Assembly (NCBI RefSeq): GCF_900110245.1
Contig: NZ_FOCZ01000006.1
Span: forward strand, 125,004-189,003
DNA from: Niastella yeongjuensis
GTDB taxonomy: Bacteria; Bacteroidota; Bacteroidia; Chitinophagales; Chitinophagaceae
DNA: 64,000 nt
Direction: 5' to 3'
The notes beneath the pieces were generated by a model, which worked only from the letters and a program-made list of their open reading frames with translations, had not been told where the DNA came from and searched no databases. Shown piece after piece: positions 1 to 8,238 of this stretch (the stretch's first letter is position 1; each line of letters starts with the position of its first letter). Made by a program: the position numbers and the translations under genes.

Positions 1-727
1 ACCTGCCTTTCAGCACTTCGGTATAAGCGGCAATGAATTGTAGTTCTTCCTGTAGTGGTATTGAATTCAACTCATGACTTTTTAAAGCATAACGATATAC
101 GTCAGACATGTTATTCACGAAGTCTACTGCTGCCTGTTGGTTAGTTGTGATCAATGCATTGATGGTGTTTAGTGAGTTGAATAAGAAGTGTGGGTTTACC
201 TGGTTCTTCAGTACTTCATATTTAGTTTCGGCATTTGCTTTTAATAAAGAAGCATTCGTTAAGCGCATTTGGTAATTATATAAAAGCAGCCGAAAGACCT
301 GCGCAAACAATATGGTGAGTATAACAGTGATCACCATGTTAATATTGAAAAGGAATTTAAATAGCGGTGCATTTGTTCGGGGAGAAAATAAAAATACGTG
401 AAAGCGAAACAGCAATGTGTTGAGGATAAAAAAAGTAAGGATACTTATTAAGGTGCGTTGCCAAAATCTGTTATAGTTTATGGTTATAAAACCAATTTTT
501 CCTGTGTGCGTTTGCAAGTGTATAATAAAATACACAATGGAAGTAAGAAATATGTAAAGCGCTCTTAATGAAAGCTCAGTTACATTGGTTTCCACTGAAT
601 ATCTTCCAGGTGTTAACCGTTGCCATAGTAATAAGCGGGGCAATGAAATTAAAACGGTAATGGCCAGTGAAGTGAGCAGTACCAGGTTTATACGTGATGA
701 TACAATATATTTTGGATTGGCAGTCAT
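1..727 (-). CDS. LytS/YehU-type sensor histidine kinase (C-terminus cut by window edge)
   Basis: This is the first 242 residues of a membrane histidine kinase; the ATPase domain lies beyond base 1. The ATG at 725-727 opens a frame with hydrophobic stretches typical of a multi-pass sensor (about residues 12-30, 50-66, 85-105 and 115-140). A linker helix then leads into the His-kinase motif NPHFLFNSLN, whose histidine is the expected phospho-acceptor of the PF06580 family. Such kinases usually pair with a LytTR response regulator, which would lie off the left edge. A hairpin at 755-780 (GCCAGC/GCTGGC with inner CAAT/ATTG) sits just upstream and may be in its leader. The family call is from motif and topology. 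The signal sensed cannot be inferred. Confidence 0.85.
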   Translation of the reverse strand, partial: MTANPKYIVSSRINLVLLTSLAITVLISLPRLLLWQRLTPGRYSVETNVTELSLRALYIFLTSIVYFIIHLQTHTGKIGFITINYNRFWQRTLISILTFFILNTLLFRFHVFLFSPRTNAPLFKFLFNINMVITVILTILFAQVFRLLLYNYQMRLTNASLLKANAETKYEVLKNQVNPHFLFNSLNTINALITTNQQAAVDFVNNMSDVYRYALKSHELNSIPLQEELQFIAAYTEVLKGR

Positions 728-877
728 AGCGGGTTCATTGTACATAGACTACCGGCCAGCTACAATGTTTATTGGCTGGCATAATATTTTTAAATTAACA
801 AAATACTAGTCTGAGGTTAGGTGAAAAATACGCAATTTGGATGTCGCATTTGACAGTAAAGTGCAGAAAACCCTGAC

Positions 878-1180
878 ATGATACACTTAACACAGCTGAT
901 TTATATAAAAGAAGGACAGGAAGAAGCCTTTTTTGAGTTTGAGAAAATGGTTCTTCCGCTTTTGTGGAAATATAACGGACAACTTCTTTTACGAATTCGG
1001 CCAACAAGTAGTACATTTGTAGATAGTTCAATTGAACCGCCATTCGAAATCCACCTGGTAGCTTTTGAAAATGAGCAGGGTCTTGAGCAGTATCAACAGG
1101 ACGAAACGCGAAAAAGCTATCTACATCTTAAAGAACAATCTGTAAAATCTGTTGTTCTGATAAAAGGTTCACAGGTCTGA
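878..1180 (+). CDS. DUF1330-like small alpha/beta protein
   Basis: A 100-residue soluble protein. It starts MIHLTQLIYIKEGQEEAF and later has PPFEIHLVAFEN and a C-terminal SVKSVVLIKG strand. The strand-helix-strand-strand-helix-strand layout and the EGQEEAFFEFE helix fit the dimeric alpha/beta barrel (ferredoxin-like) group that includes DUF1330 and antibiotic-biosynthesis monooxygenase relatives. No catalytic residue can be assigned. It lies between divergent and same-strand neighbours with no operon partner. The fold is an inference from pattern, and the function is unknown. Confidence 0.6.
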   Translation: MIHLTQLIYIKEGQEEAFFEFEKMVLPLLWKYNGQLLLRIRPTSSTFVDSSIEPPFEIHLVAFENEQGLEQYQQDETRKSYLHLKEQSVKSVVLIKGSQV

Positions 1181-1429
1181 TAAATCCAGTTTATTCTATC
1201 TACATTTTTTTTATTAACCGGGTAATCCAACGGTGCGCGTGTAAGGAATGTCAAATTTGGAAAAACCTGTCCAATTATGGGACGGTAATTACTGATATGC
1301 CTGCACTAATTCATTAAGAATCATTCATCAGGAATATGGTATGGCAATTGGGTATTTTACATAACTACTCAATACGCTTTAGTGTATAATCTATACCGAG
1401 TTTTCTATTTATAATATAAAACGGATACT

Positions 1430-1915
1430 ATGAATTCTAATTTACCCGGTAAATTGTTAAAGAGGAAATTGATGGAATTAAACAGCGCTTTGTTTTTTGC
1501 TGAAAATGACTCTTTGTTCAAATTACCGAATCACCTGGTTACTGAAATGGAGCTGAACGATGATGGGGATGAGATCAGGTTTGCTATCCCTAAACCCGCC
1601 CAGGATCTTGAAGCATTTGACAAGGAATTCCCCGTTCGCATGGAGTTTTTCAAAAAGGGAATTGCCTATCGCCTGAGAATTCAGGGTAAAGGGTTTATCA
1701 TTGAAGATGCTGCCGCACTGGATAATTGGTTGAGCGCTTCCCCTACCCGCCAGGAAAAAGCAAAGAATGAACCGATGATCATGGTGAAAGTAGTGGTGAA
1801 GTATGTTGATTACACTGGTAATATCAACAGTTCATTCCCAAGCAAACTGAAAATGGCAGGTATGCAAATTTTTGATTCGCTGTTCTCGCATAAAGGAGCA
1901 ACAGTTTCCGTTTAA
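1430..1915 (+). CDS. Hypothetical protein, possible split-barrel fold
   Basis: A 161-residue acidic, soluble protein with no signal peptide or membrane segment. Alternating short strands in the first two-thirds (for example DEIRFAIPKP and RMEFFKKGIAYRLRIQGKG) resemble the flavin-reductase or pyridoxamine-oxidase-like split barrels common as short stress proteins in Bacteroidota. No flavin-binding motif is convincing. It is transcribed alone and followed by a clear hairpin terminator at 1936-1978. It reads as a real gene with normal codon use, but no function can be assigned. Confidence 0.6.
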   Translation: MNSNLPGKLLKRKLMELNSALFFAENDSLFKLPNHLVTEMELNDDGDEIRFAIPKPAQDLEAFDKEFPVRMEFFKKGIAYRLRIQGKGFIIEDAAALDNWLSASPTRQEKAKNEPMIMVKVVVKYVDYTGNINSSFPSKLKMAGMQIFDSLFSHKGATVSV

Positions 1916-1935
1916 ACATTGATTAAATAGTTATA

Positions 1936-1978
1936 ACAATCCTCCTCCGGCTGAGCTGTGAGGAGGATTGTCGTTTTA
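1936..1978 (+). terminator. Rho-independent terminator
   Basis: A 12-bp perfect stem (ACAATCCTCCTC at 1936-1947 with GAGGAGGATTGT at 1960-1971) and a 12-nt loop, followed by CGTTTT. It lies 20 bases after the stop of the 161-residue protein. Confidence 0.8.
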
Positions 1979-2062
1979 GGGCGTTTCAGACGCTTCAGAA
2001 GCGGATGGTAAAATAGTACTACCTTTATAAGGCTCTTTCTTTATTAATCTAAATTTTGCCAT

Positions 2063-2506
2063 ATGAACCTCCTACAACGACTTGAGTTTTGGGGTGACAG
2101 GCACCATCCCAAATGGGCAGACATCTTACGCTGCGCCCTTGGCCTCTTTCTGGTATACAAAGGGATTGAATTTCTCGAGAACATGAGTGGTATGATCGGC
2201 CGTATGGGCTCCTTCCTGCCAAACAGCTATTTTTCTTTAAGCTTATTAGGGCACTATATTGTTTTTGCGCACCTGGTTGGCGGACTTATGCTGGCAGTGG
2301 GTTTACTTACCCGCGCTGCCTGTATCATGCAGATACCTATTTTACTCGGTGCCATTTTCTTTATAAACCAGTCTATGTTCCGGCCGTTTCAGGAAATGAC
2401 TGTTACCTTAATTTGTTTAGCCGGTCTTATTTATTTTCTGATAGCTGGTAATGGGCCCTGGTCGGTTGACAAATATTTTGATGAGAAGAAAAAGATAGAG
2501 AGGTAG
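2063..2506 (+). CDS. DoxX-family membrane protein
   Basis: A 147-residue integral membrane protein with four predicted helices (about residues 22-40, 65-85, 90-108 and 115-135). The first helix has RCALGLFLVYKGIEF and the second has AHLVGGLMLAVGLLTR. The helix-two AHxxGGLML pattern followed by GLLTR is typical of the DoxX/DoxD group found singly in Bacteroidota. The usual DoxX length is 130-160 residues. Its stop is 1 base from the convergent end of the SUKH-like gene at 2508, so the T6SS immunity module ends abruptly against it. The biological role is unknown. Confidence 0.75.
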   Translation: MNLLQRLEFWGDRHHPKWADILRCALGLFLVYKGIEFLENMSGMIGRMGSFLPNSYFSLSLLGHYIVFAHLVGGLMLAVGLLTRAACIMQIPILLGAIFFINQSMFRPFQEMTVTLICLAGLIYFLIAGNGPWSVDKYFDEKKKIER

Positions 2507-2507
2507 G

Positions 2508-3068
2508 TTATGAATATTCGTCCAGCTGGTCTTCCACCCAGTTATCGAATGATTTATCATAAACGTTCACTATGTCATCGCCTGTTCGGGGAATGGCAAC
2601 GTTAAAGGTTCTTTGAACCCATTCCCTGAAGCGGGGATTAATGGTGTCGGGATCGTATCCCTCGTTTTCTTCGGGCGGCAGGCTGAGGTCGCAAAAACCG
2701 ATTTCGTCGTAACCAATAGAAAGCAGACGAAGAAAGTCGGTAAAATTATTGGCCAATATCAATCGCTCACCCCCTTCAGAGCCCATATGAACGACTTTAT
2801 AAGTATGGTTGGCATCGTCGCGCCAGAGTGCATACATTGATCCATCTGCGCTTTTACCAAAAATGCCAAAGTAGTCGTTCACATCATTGAAGCCCATCCA
2901 ATAGGTGATGGCTTCCTTGTCGTCATTGGAAAAGATCCTGAAATAGCCGCTGATGGGAAAACCATTTGCATCTGCCCAATCACATAACTGTTCCAGTTCT
3001 AAAGGAAAAGGAAACCCCTCAGGGAATCCTCTTCTTACTTTATCTTTTAAAGCGATTTCAGTACTCAT
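2508..3068 (-). CDS. SUKH/SMI1-KNR4-like protein, probable immunity protein
   Basis: A 186-residue acidic soluble protein at the very end of the T6SS effector module, 2 bases after the preceding small gene. The central pattern (YFRIFSNDD, then ITYWMGFND, then LILANNFTDFLRLL near residues 100-120) resembles SUKH-superfamily immunity proteins. Those are small acidic proteins that bind and neutralise nuclease toxins of polymorphic and RHS systems. Position downstream of the RHS effector strongly supports an immunity role. Which of the two small genes neutralises the RHS tip cannot be told from sequence alone. The SUKH assignment is by pattern and should be read as probable. Confidence 0.6.
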   Translation of the reverse strand: MSTEIALKDKVRRGFPEGFPFPLELEQLCDWADANGFPISGYFRIFSNDDKEAITYWMGFNDVNDYFGIFGKSADGSMYALWRDDANHTYKVVHMGSEGGERLILANNFTDFLRLLSIGYDEIGFCDLSLPPEENEGYDPDTINPRFREWVQRTFNVAIPRTGDDIVNVYDKSFDNWVEDQLDEYS

Positions 3069-3070
3069 AG

Positions 3071-3487
3071 TTATACTACATCAAGGAAGGTTTCCAGTTC
3101 AGTGATCATTTCTTTTGAATAGAACCACAATTCCCTTTTGGTGAGGTCTTTCTTTTTAAAGCTCATCAGGATCATTCCTATTTCCTGTATGTGGATGTAA
3201 TCTTTTTTGGTTTCATACTTAAAACCTCTCAGGAGGGCGTCAATGTCTTTAGCATTGAAAATATCAATATCATTGAAGAACACGCCTTCCTGGTAATGCA
3301 TTTCAAAGGTTACCAGAATGTCTTTGTTGAACACGTAATTGATTTTGTCACCAAAGATCTTCGTCTCTTTGAGGTATTTATCGGTTTCTGTACTCTCGTG
3401 AATATTAACCATCTCCTGCACCTTTTTCAGTGGCAATCCGAATTCGATATCGTCGAGTCCTTTGAAGGGTTTGATAACTTTTTTCAT
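3071..3487 (-). CDS. Small unassigned protein, candidate cognate immunity to the RHS toxin
   Basis: A 138-residue lysine- and acid-rich soluble protein whose start lies 3 bases beyond the stop of the RHS gene, so the two are very likely co-translated. It begins MKKVIKPFKGLDDIEFGLPL, and the segment DDIEFGLPLKKVQEM resembles small immunity-like proteins that open with a FG(L/x)P/S-x-KKV pattern. No signal peptide is present, so it would act in the cytoplasm, which fits a nuclease target. It is the best positional candidate for the cognate immunity protein. No named family is recognised with confidence. Confidence 0.6.
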   Translation of the reverse strand: MKKVIKPFKGLDDIEFGLPLKKVQEMVNIHESTETDKYLKETKIFGDKINYVFNKDILVTFEMHYQEGVFFNDIDIFNAKDIDALLRGFKYETKKDYIHIQEIGMILMSFKKKDLTKRELWFYSKEMITELETFLDVV

Positions 3488-3490
3488 CTG

Positions 3491-6400
3491 TTATTTACAT
3501 TTAGCTTTCAATCTTGTTTTATCTGCTTTTGTGATCAGGCCCAGTTTATAGGCATGTCCTATACCTTCCCTTAATCCTCTTTTGTACTTTCTTCCGAAGT
3601 TATGCATTATATCGTCAATGTCCATTTCCATAGCAGCTGACCAGTTACCCGCACGAATATGCCGGTTTTGTCTTAGCCGCCAGGCAGCAGCACCGTGACC
3701 AGAACCACAACTGGCTGTAAGCCGGTGATCAGCATAAGTCATCCATACAGTAGGCGCTGACCCATGACCGGGCAGGCTGGGTGTGGTCCTTCGTAAATTC
3801 TTATAAGAAGCCCATGCCGGAAAGTGATTCACCTCGCCACCGGTATTGTATTTTCTTACCCGGTAATAGGATCCACCCTTGATCAATCCAAACACGTCAA
3901 CCCAGAAATTCACATCGGGCACATACGCATAAAAATTAGCACCTGCATGTAACCCAACAGGGTCCTCGCTGATGTAAAGGCCTTCTTCCGGGCTATAATA
4001 CCTGAACCGGTTGTAATACAAACCCGTTTCTACATCTTCATACTGTCCCTGATACCGGAAAGGTATAAAATTTTTGTTTCCGATCAACGTTTTGGCCCGC
4101 CCGTAAATATCCATTACCCCTTCCCATATTTTTTCCCCCTTTTCATTATAGGCTACTGCAGGCGTTCCCAGAAAATCGCTGATGATGCTGTATGTTTCCC
4201 CGTCTTCAATTTTTGCACAGGGCACAAATCCTTCGTGTTCGTATACCCAGGTAATTCCTTTTACGCCGGCTGTATGGAGCGGGTTGGGTTCTTCTTTATC
4301 ATAGAGTATATCACCCCATTCATTTACTACAGCTATTGGCTTTTCCTGTTCATTGTAGGTCCACTCCTGAATCGCCACTTCATCATCCCATAACCAGCGT
4401 GTAATTTTTCCATCAAAGGTTTTGGATATACGCCTGCCCAGTGCATCATAGGTAAATGTGACGGCCTTTTTATCCGCACGAATCACCCTTTTCAATAGGC
4501 CGGCGGCATCCCATTCATAGGTGGTTTTTTGTTGGGTTGCTTTTTCTGTTTTACTTATCAGGTTGCCTTCTTCATCGTATTTATATAGATACTTTTCGCT
4601 TTCCTGCAGGGCGCCGGCAGCGTTGTACTTACGGTCAGTTTTTGCGGCGGTTTCATAAATATTACCAGTGTCATCAACTGCCCGATGCTGCTTCTGGCTA
4701 TCTGCGTATTGGGCAAAGATGAGGTTGCCGGCCGCATCCTGTTTAAAACTGGTGTTGGCTTGTGCCATGGCATCAAAAATACCGGTAAGCCGCTCATCGG
4801 CTACCCAGGTATATTTTTTCCAACGCTGTACTACACCCCGTCTGCTTACTTTATGTTCATTCGGTCTGCCAGACTGGTCATACTTCCATTCACTGATCAA
4901 ATCGCCGGGCAATATTCTTTCCAGTTCATTGCCTGTTTGATTGTATTTCATTTGTGCCTGCCATTGTGCGGGAGCTCCGCCATTCGAAGTAACAGCCGCC
5001 TGCATTCGGGTGGGCAGCCCAACGTTGTTCAGGTCGAATTGGATGTTGGCGCCCAGGCTTGTGTATACCCGGGTTCTATTACCCAGTGTATTGAACTCGC
5101 TGAATACTTTATAACCATCCTGTTCTTCTATTACCAGTTGATCCTGTTTGTTCCTGGTAAATCGAATGTTGCAATGTTCATTACTTGCTTCCTTTAATTC
5201 TCCATTGGGTTCGTACGCATACAGGCACCAGCTTCCATCATAATAGTCTGCCCGGGTTATGCGGCTGTTGGCATCGTATTCGTATTTTGTATAACGGTCG
5301 CCCGGACGGTTCACCCTGATCACTTTACCGGTAGTATCCCGATCGTATTGCCGGTGTAAGCCATCAAAACCTTTTTCGGCAATCACTTCGCCCCGTTTAT
5401 TGTAATCGAAAATATAGCGCCGGCCTGCCTCGTTTACAACAGCCTGCAACTGTTCTTCTGTATCGTACAAAAAACTCAGTTCCTTATTTTGCTCAATGCG
5501 TTTTTTGACATTACCGAGCGCGGTGTATTCATACTGTACGGTGCCATGGTTATCAGTCTCACGAATTACTTCGTCATACGCATTATATTCTCTTTTTATC
5601 AGCTTGCCATTTGGCAGGTTAATGGTGCGTATGCGGTTAAGGGCATCGTATTCAAGGAAACGTACTTCACCTGCAGCATTACTGGTTTGTATACAACGGC
5701 CCAGAGCGTCATACTTCCAGGTGGCGGTGGTGCCATCGGGCAATTGTATGGCGGCCAGGTTCTCATCTTCGTCATACCTCAATAATGTTTTGGTGCTGCC
5801 TTTTTGAACAATAGCCTCCATTTGTCCGTCAACATTGTACTCATAGGCTAATGTAAGCCCGTTAGAGCGATTGATGAAGGTCAGGCGCCGCATAACATCG
5901 TAACCATAGGTTTCACTATTGCCATTGGGAAATATCACAAGCTCAATCTGGTTGTGATCGTTATAATGGTACTGGATAACGGAGCCATCGGGGTCCATCT
6001 GTTCTTTCAGCCTGTATTTCTCGTCATAGGCATAACCGGTAATATTACCGGCCTCGTCTATCTCCCGGTAAATGTCAAAGTCTTCGGTATATTCTGTGTA
6101 CCGGCTATTGCCGTAGTGATCGGTTTCCTGAACACATAAATTATTTTCATCGAAATGATAAGTGGTGGTTTCCCCCAGTGAATTGGTAACCAGGTTATAA
6201 CCTTTGTAATATTCAATAAACCCTTCCAGAATACCGCCGTCACCCCAGGTATGTACGCACCGTTGTTTGGTATCGTATTCCCAATAGAAGCTTTGACCGT
6301 TGCGATCGGTCTTTTTCGCCATCAGATGGTCCTGGTATTCGATGGTTAACAGCTGGTTCAGCGCATCGCTGACAGAGATCAAATCTCCCTCATCGTTATA

Positions 6401-7588
6401 TTCATAGCTCACCAGCTTCTGTTGCGTAGCGCGATGGTTTACCTCAACGGAGTTGATGCGGTGCTTTTTATCCAACTGTAAAAGCAGTTGCCGGCCGGCG
6501 GAATCTGTTATGGCTGAGATGTATCCGCCGGTGTAATGCAACTGTATGCGATTGCCGCTGTAGTTTTCAATAAACGACAACTGCCAGCTTTGTGACTGTT
6601 GCTGATGATTGAAATGATAATACAGGGACTGGTCATAATCTTCCAGTAAAAAATGACCATTTTGTTTACGGCGGAGCAATATTTTTTCCTGCGGATGATA
6701 ATAGGTTTCTCCATAATACAGCAAAGGGAATACAACCAGGCGGCCATCTTCCATGGTTACCGACAAACAGCCTTCTTCCGGCCACAGCTGTATACAACGA
6801 TCATAACAAAGATGTACGCCATGGCCCAGCTGGCCCTGAATAGCTGAATCGCTGTCCCAGTTGCGTGTCCACTTTAAAGGAATAGGACCAGGCAATTCAA
6901 AATCGGTGTATTCATAATTTACCCGGCCAGTGATCAGGTCTACCGGTTCAAAACCCATTTTACACAACATATTACCGAGCTTTTTGGTAGAGGGGAATTT
7001 CTTCAGCACCTTATGATTGAGTACTTTCAGCAACTTACCGCCCAGTTTACCAAATATTTTCAGCAGGGAACCAAAGGCAAAGGCTTTTAATAAAGCCATC
7101 AGGCTGAAATTCGGTACCAGTGGACCACCCACCATTACCGGTTTACCCCATTGCAGGGGAATACAAAATGAGGTGGGAAGATAGAGTGAAGGAATGGGGA
7201 TGAATTTTTTCCCCGGGCGGAATGACAAGGGTATACCAATATCGTTACACGTCATCAGCATATACCCTGCCCCACTCATTGGAGCACCATCAACCGATAC
7301 AGTTTTACTGCCAAAGAAGTTCTGGCTGTCGTGCCCGATGATGGGCATCAGTGAAAACCCGATGCCGAAGGGAATATGTACAAACGTGATGATCATACCG
7401 CCTGTATCGGTATTGCCACGCGGCACGTGATTTACTTTTACGGTAGCGCCAATAAAGGGAAGATAATCGAATGGATCTATTACCAGACCTATATATGGGT
7501 GAGGAAGCGGAATAAACGGTATGGGGGTGTTCACAAAGTGAATATCGATCCCTATTACCGGTTTCAGGTGCGTGTTGGCTACGTACAT
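3491..7588 (-). CDS. RHS-repeat T6SS effector with N-terminal PAAR-like tip and C-terminal toxin domain
   Basis: A 1365-residue polymorphic toxin. Residues 1-130 form a PAAR-like cone domain (short strands, then FFGSKTVSVDGAPMSG and CNDIGIPLS) expected to cap the VgrG spike. Near residue 212 a DUF6531-type entry (GFEPVDLITGRVNYEY) begins the shell, followed by many YDxxG-type RHS/YD repeats. The core ends with SEDPVGLHAGANFYAYVPD and NFWVDVFGL, the conserved RHS self-cleavage region with its two aspartates. The last 130 residues (about 1236-1365) are the variable toxin. They carry EVNHFPAW, TYADHRLTASCGSG and MEMDIDDI-x4-FGRKY. The His/Asp-rich pattern suggests an HNH-like or related metal nuclease, but the fold is not proven. 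Two small immunity candidates follow immediately. Confidence 0.93.
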   Translation of the reverse strand: MYVANTHLKPVIGIDIHFVNTPIPFIPLPHPYIGLVIDPFDYLPFIGATVKVNHVPRGNTDTGGMIITFVHIPFGIGFSLMPIIGHDSQNFFGSKTVSVDGAPMSGAGYMLMTCNDIGIPLSFRPGKKFIPIPSLYLPTSFCIPLQWGKPVMVGGPLVPNFSLMALLKAFAFGSLLKIFGKLGGKLLKVLNHKVLKKFPSTKKLGNMLCKMGFEPVDLITGRVNYEYTDFELPGPIPLKWTRNWDSDSAIQGQLGHGVHLCYDRCIQLWPEEGCLSVTMEDGRLVVFPLLYYGETYYHPQEKILLRRKQNGHFLLEDYDQSLYYHFNHQQQSQSWQLSFIENYSGNRIQLHYTGGYISAITDSAGRQLLLQLDKKHRINSVEVNHRATQQKLVSYEYNDEGDLISVSDALNQLLTIEYQDHLMAKKTDRNGQSFYWEYDTKQRCVHTWGDGGILEGFIEYYKGYNLVTNSLGETTTYHFDENNLCVQETDHYGNSRYTEYTEDFDIYREIDEAGNITGYAYDEKYRLKEQMDPDGSVIQYHYNDHNQIELVIFPNGNSETYGYDVMRRLTFINRSNGLTLAYEYNVDGQMEAIVQKGSTKTLLRYDEDENLAAIQLPDGTTATWKYDALGRCIQTSNAAGEVRFLEYDALNRIRTINLPNGKLIKREYNAYDEVIRETDNHGTVQYEYTALGNVKKRIEQNKELSFLYDTEEQLQAVVNEAGRRYIFDYNKRGEVIAEKGFDGLHRQYDRDTTGKVIRVNRPGDRYTKYEYDANSRITRADYYDGSWCLYAYEPNGELKEASNEHCNIRFTRNKQDQLVIEEQDGYKVFSEFNTLGNRTRVYTSLGANIQFDLNNVGLPTRMQAAVTSNGGAPAQWQAQMKYNQTGNELERILPGDLISEWKYDQSGRPNEHKVSRRGVVQRWKKYTWVADERLTGIFDAMAQANTSFKQDAAGNLIFAQYADSQKQHRAVDDTGNIYETAAKTDRKYNAAGALQESEKYLYKYDEEGNLISKTEKATQQKTTYEWDAAGLLKRVIRADKKAVTFTYDALGRRISKTFDGKITRWLWDDEVAIQEWTYNEQEKPIAVVNEWGDILYDKEEPNPLHTAGVKGITWVYEHEGFVPCAKIEDGETYSIISDFLGTPAVAYNEKGEKIWEGVMDIYGRAKTLIGNKNFIPFRYQGQYEDVETGLYYNRFRYYSPEEGLYISEDPVGLHAGANFYAYVPDVNFWVDVFGLIKGGSYYRVRKYNTGGEVNHFPAWASYKNLRRTTPSLPGHGSAPTVWMTYADHRLTASCGSGHGAAAWRLRQNRHIRAGNWSAAMEMDIDDIMHNFGRKYKRGLREGIGHAYKLGLITKADKTRLKAKCK

Positions 7589-7610
7589 AGAAAAAGTTTC
7601 TTGTTTCTAT

Positions 7611-8192
7611 TTACTGATTGCTGTTTTCAGAGATGTTGGCGGCCGGTTCTATTACATGCTGAAATAACGTTCGTACGGAATTGGTACCGTACTTAATTTC
7701 ATTAGATGCAAAAGGAAGCAGTTGCCGCAAGATGGATTTTACGTCTACGCTTTTCGATTCGCAGAACCGTACCAGGTCGCCGAAATAAACCATTTCATCC
7801 CGGGCATCAGATCCCAGGTTTCTGGCTTCAAACAATAACAGGCTTAGCACTAAATATTCATGGCTGCCGCTTTGTATATTTTCTTCCAGTTCATCGAAGG
7901 TGGGAGTAATGTAATTTTTCAATCGGTTGGTATCATTCAATATGGCGTCTATTGCCTGCAGGTCTTTAAATGAATTTTCGGCCAGCGATTCCCCTATCGT
8001 TCGGCGGATATAGGTCAGTTCCGGCGCTATCTTTTTCCGGTATTCCGATTCAATGGCGCGTATTTCTTCTACCCAGTTGTCTTTGGTAAAGTCGATACGG
8101 TTTTCTTTTGCCCGCAATTCATCCACATACTTGAGTGTTATCTCCTCATCTATCATTTCAATTTTCGACCTAAGAGAACTCATGTTTTCCAT
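7611..8192 (-). CDS. Unassigned helical protein between VgrG and RHS effector (candidate adaptor)
   Basis: A 193-residue, mostly helical, charged soluble protein. No signal peptide or membrane helix is present. Residues 1-70 look coiled-coil-like (SKIEMIDEEITLKYVDELRA). The C-terminal half has hydrophobic helices (LVLSLLLFEARNLG) and a conserved-looking VKSILRQLLPFAS. It lies 22 bases upstream of the RHS start and 46 bases downstream of the TPR-like gene, inside the vgrG-effector module. Genes in this slot in other T6SSs are often adaptors or chaperones that load the effector on the spike. That is an inference from position, because no known adaptor domain (DUF1795/EagR, DUF2169, DUF4123) is recognisable. 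Confidence 0.55.
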   Translation of the reverse strand: MENMSSLRSKIEMIDEEITLKYVDELRAKENRIDFTKDNWVEEIRAIESEYRKKIAPELTYIRRTIGESLAENSFKDLQAIDAILNDTNRLKNYITPTFDELEENIQSGSHEYLVLSLLLFEARNLGSDARDEMVYFGDLVRFCESKSVDVKSILRQLLPFASNEIKYGTNSVRTLFQHVIEPAANISENSNQ

Positions 8193-8238
8193 ACTGCTGA
8201 TTTTAAGGATAATGTTTACTGGTTTATTGATGTGGTTT

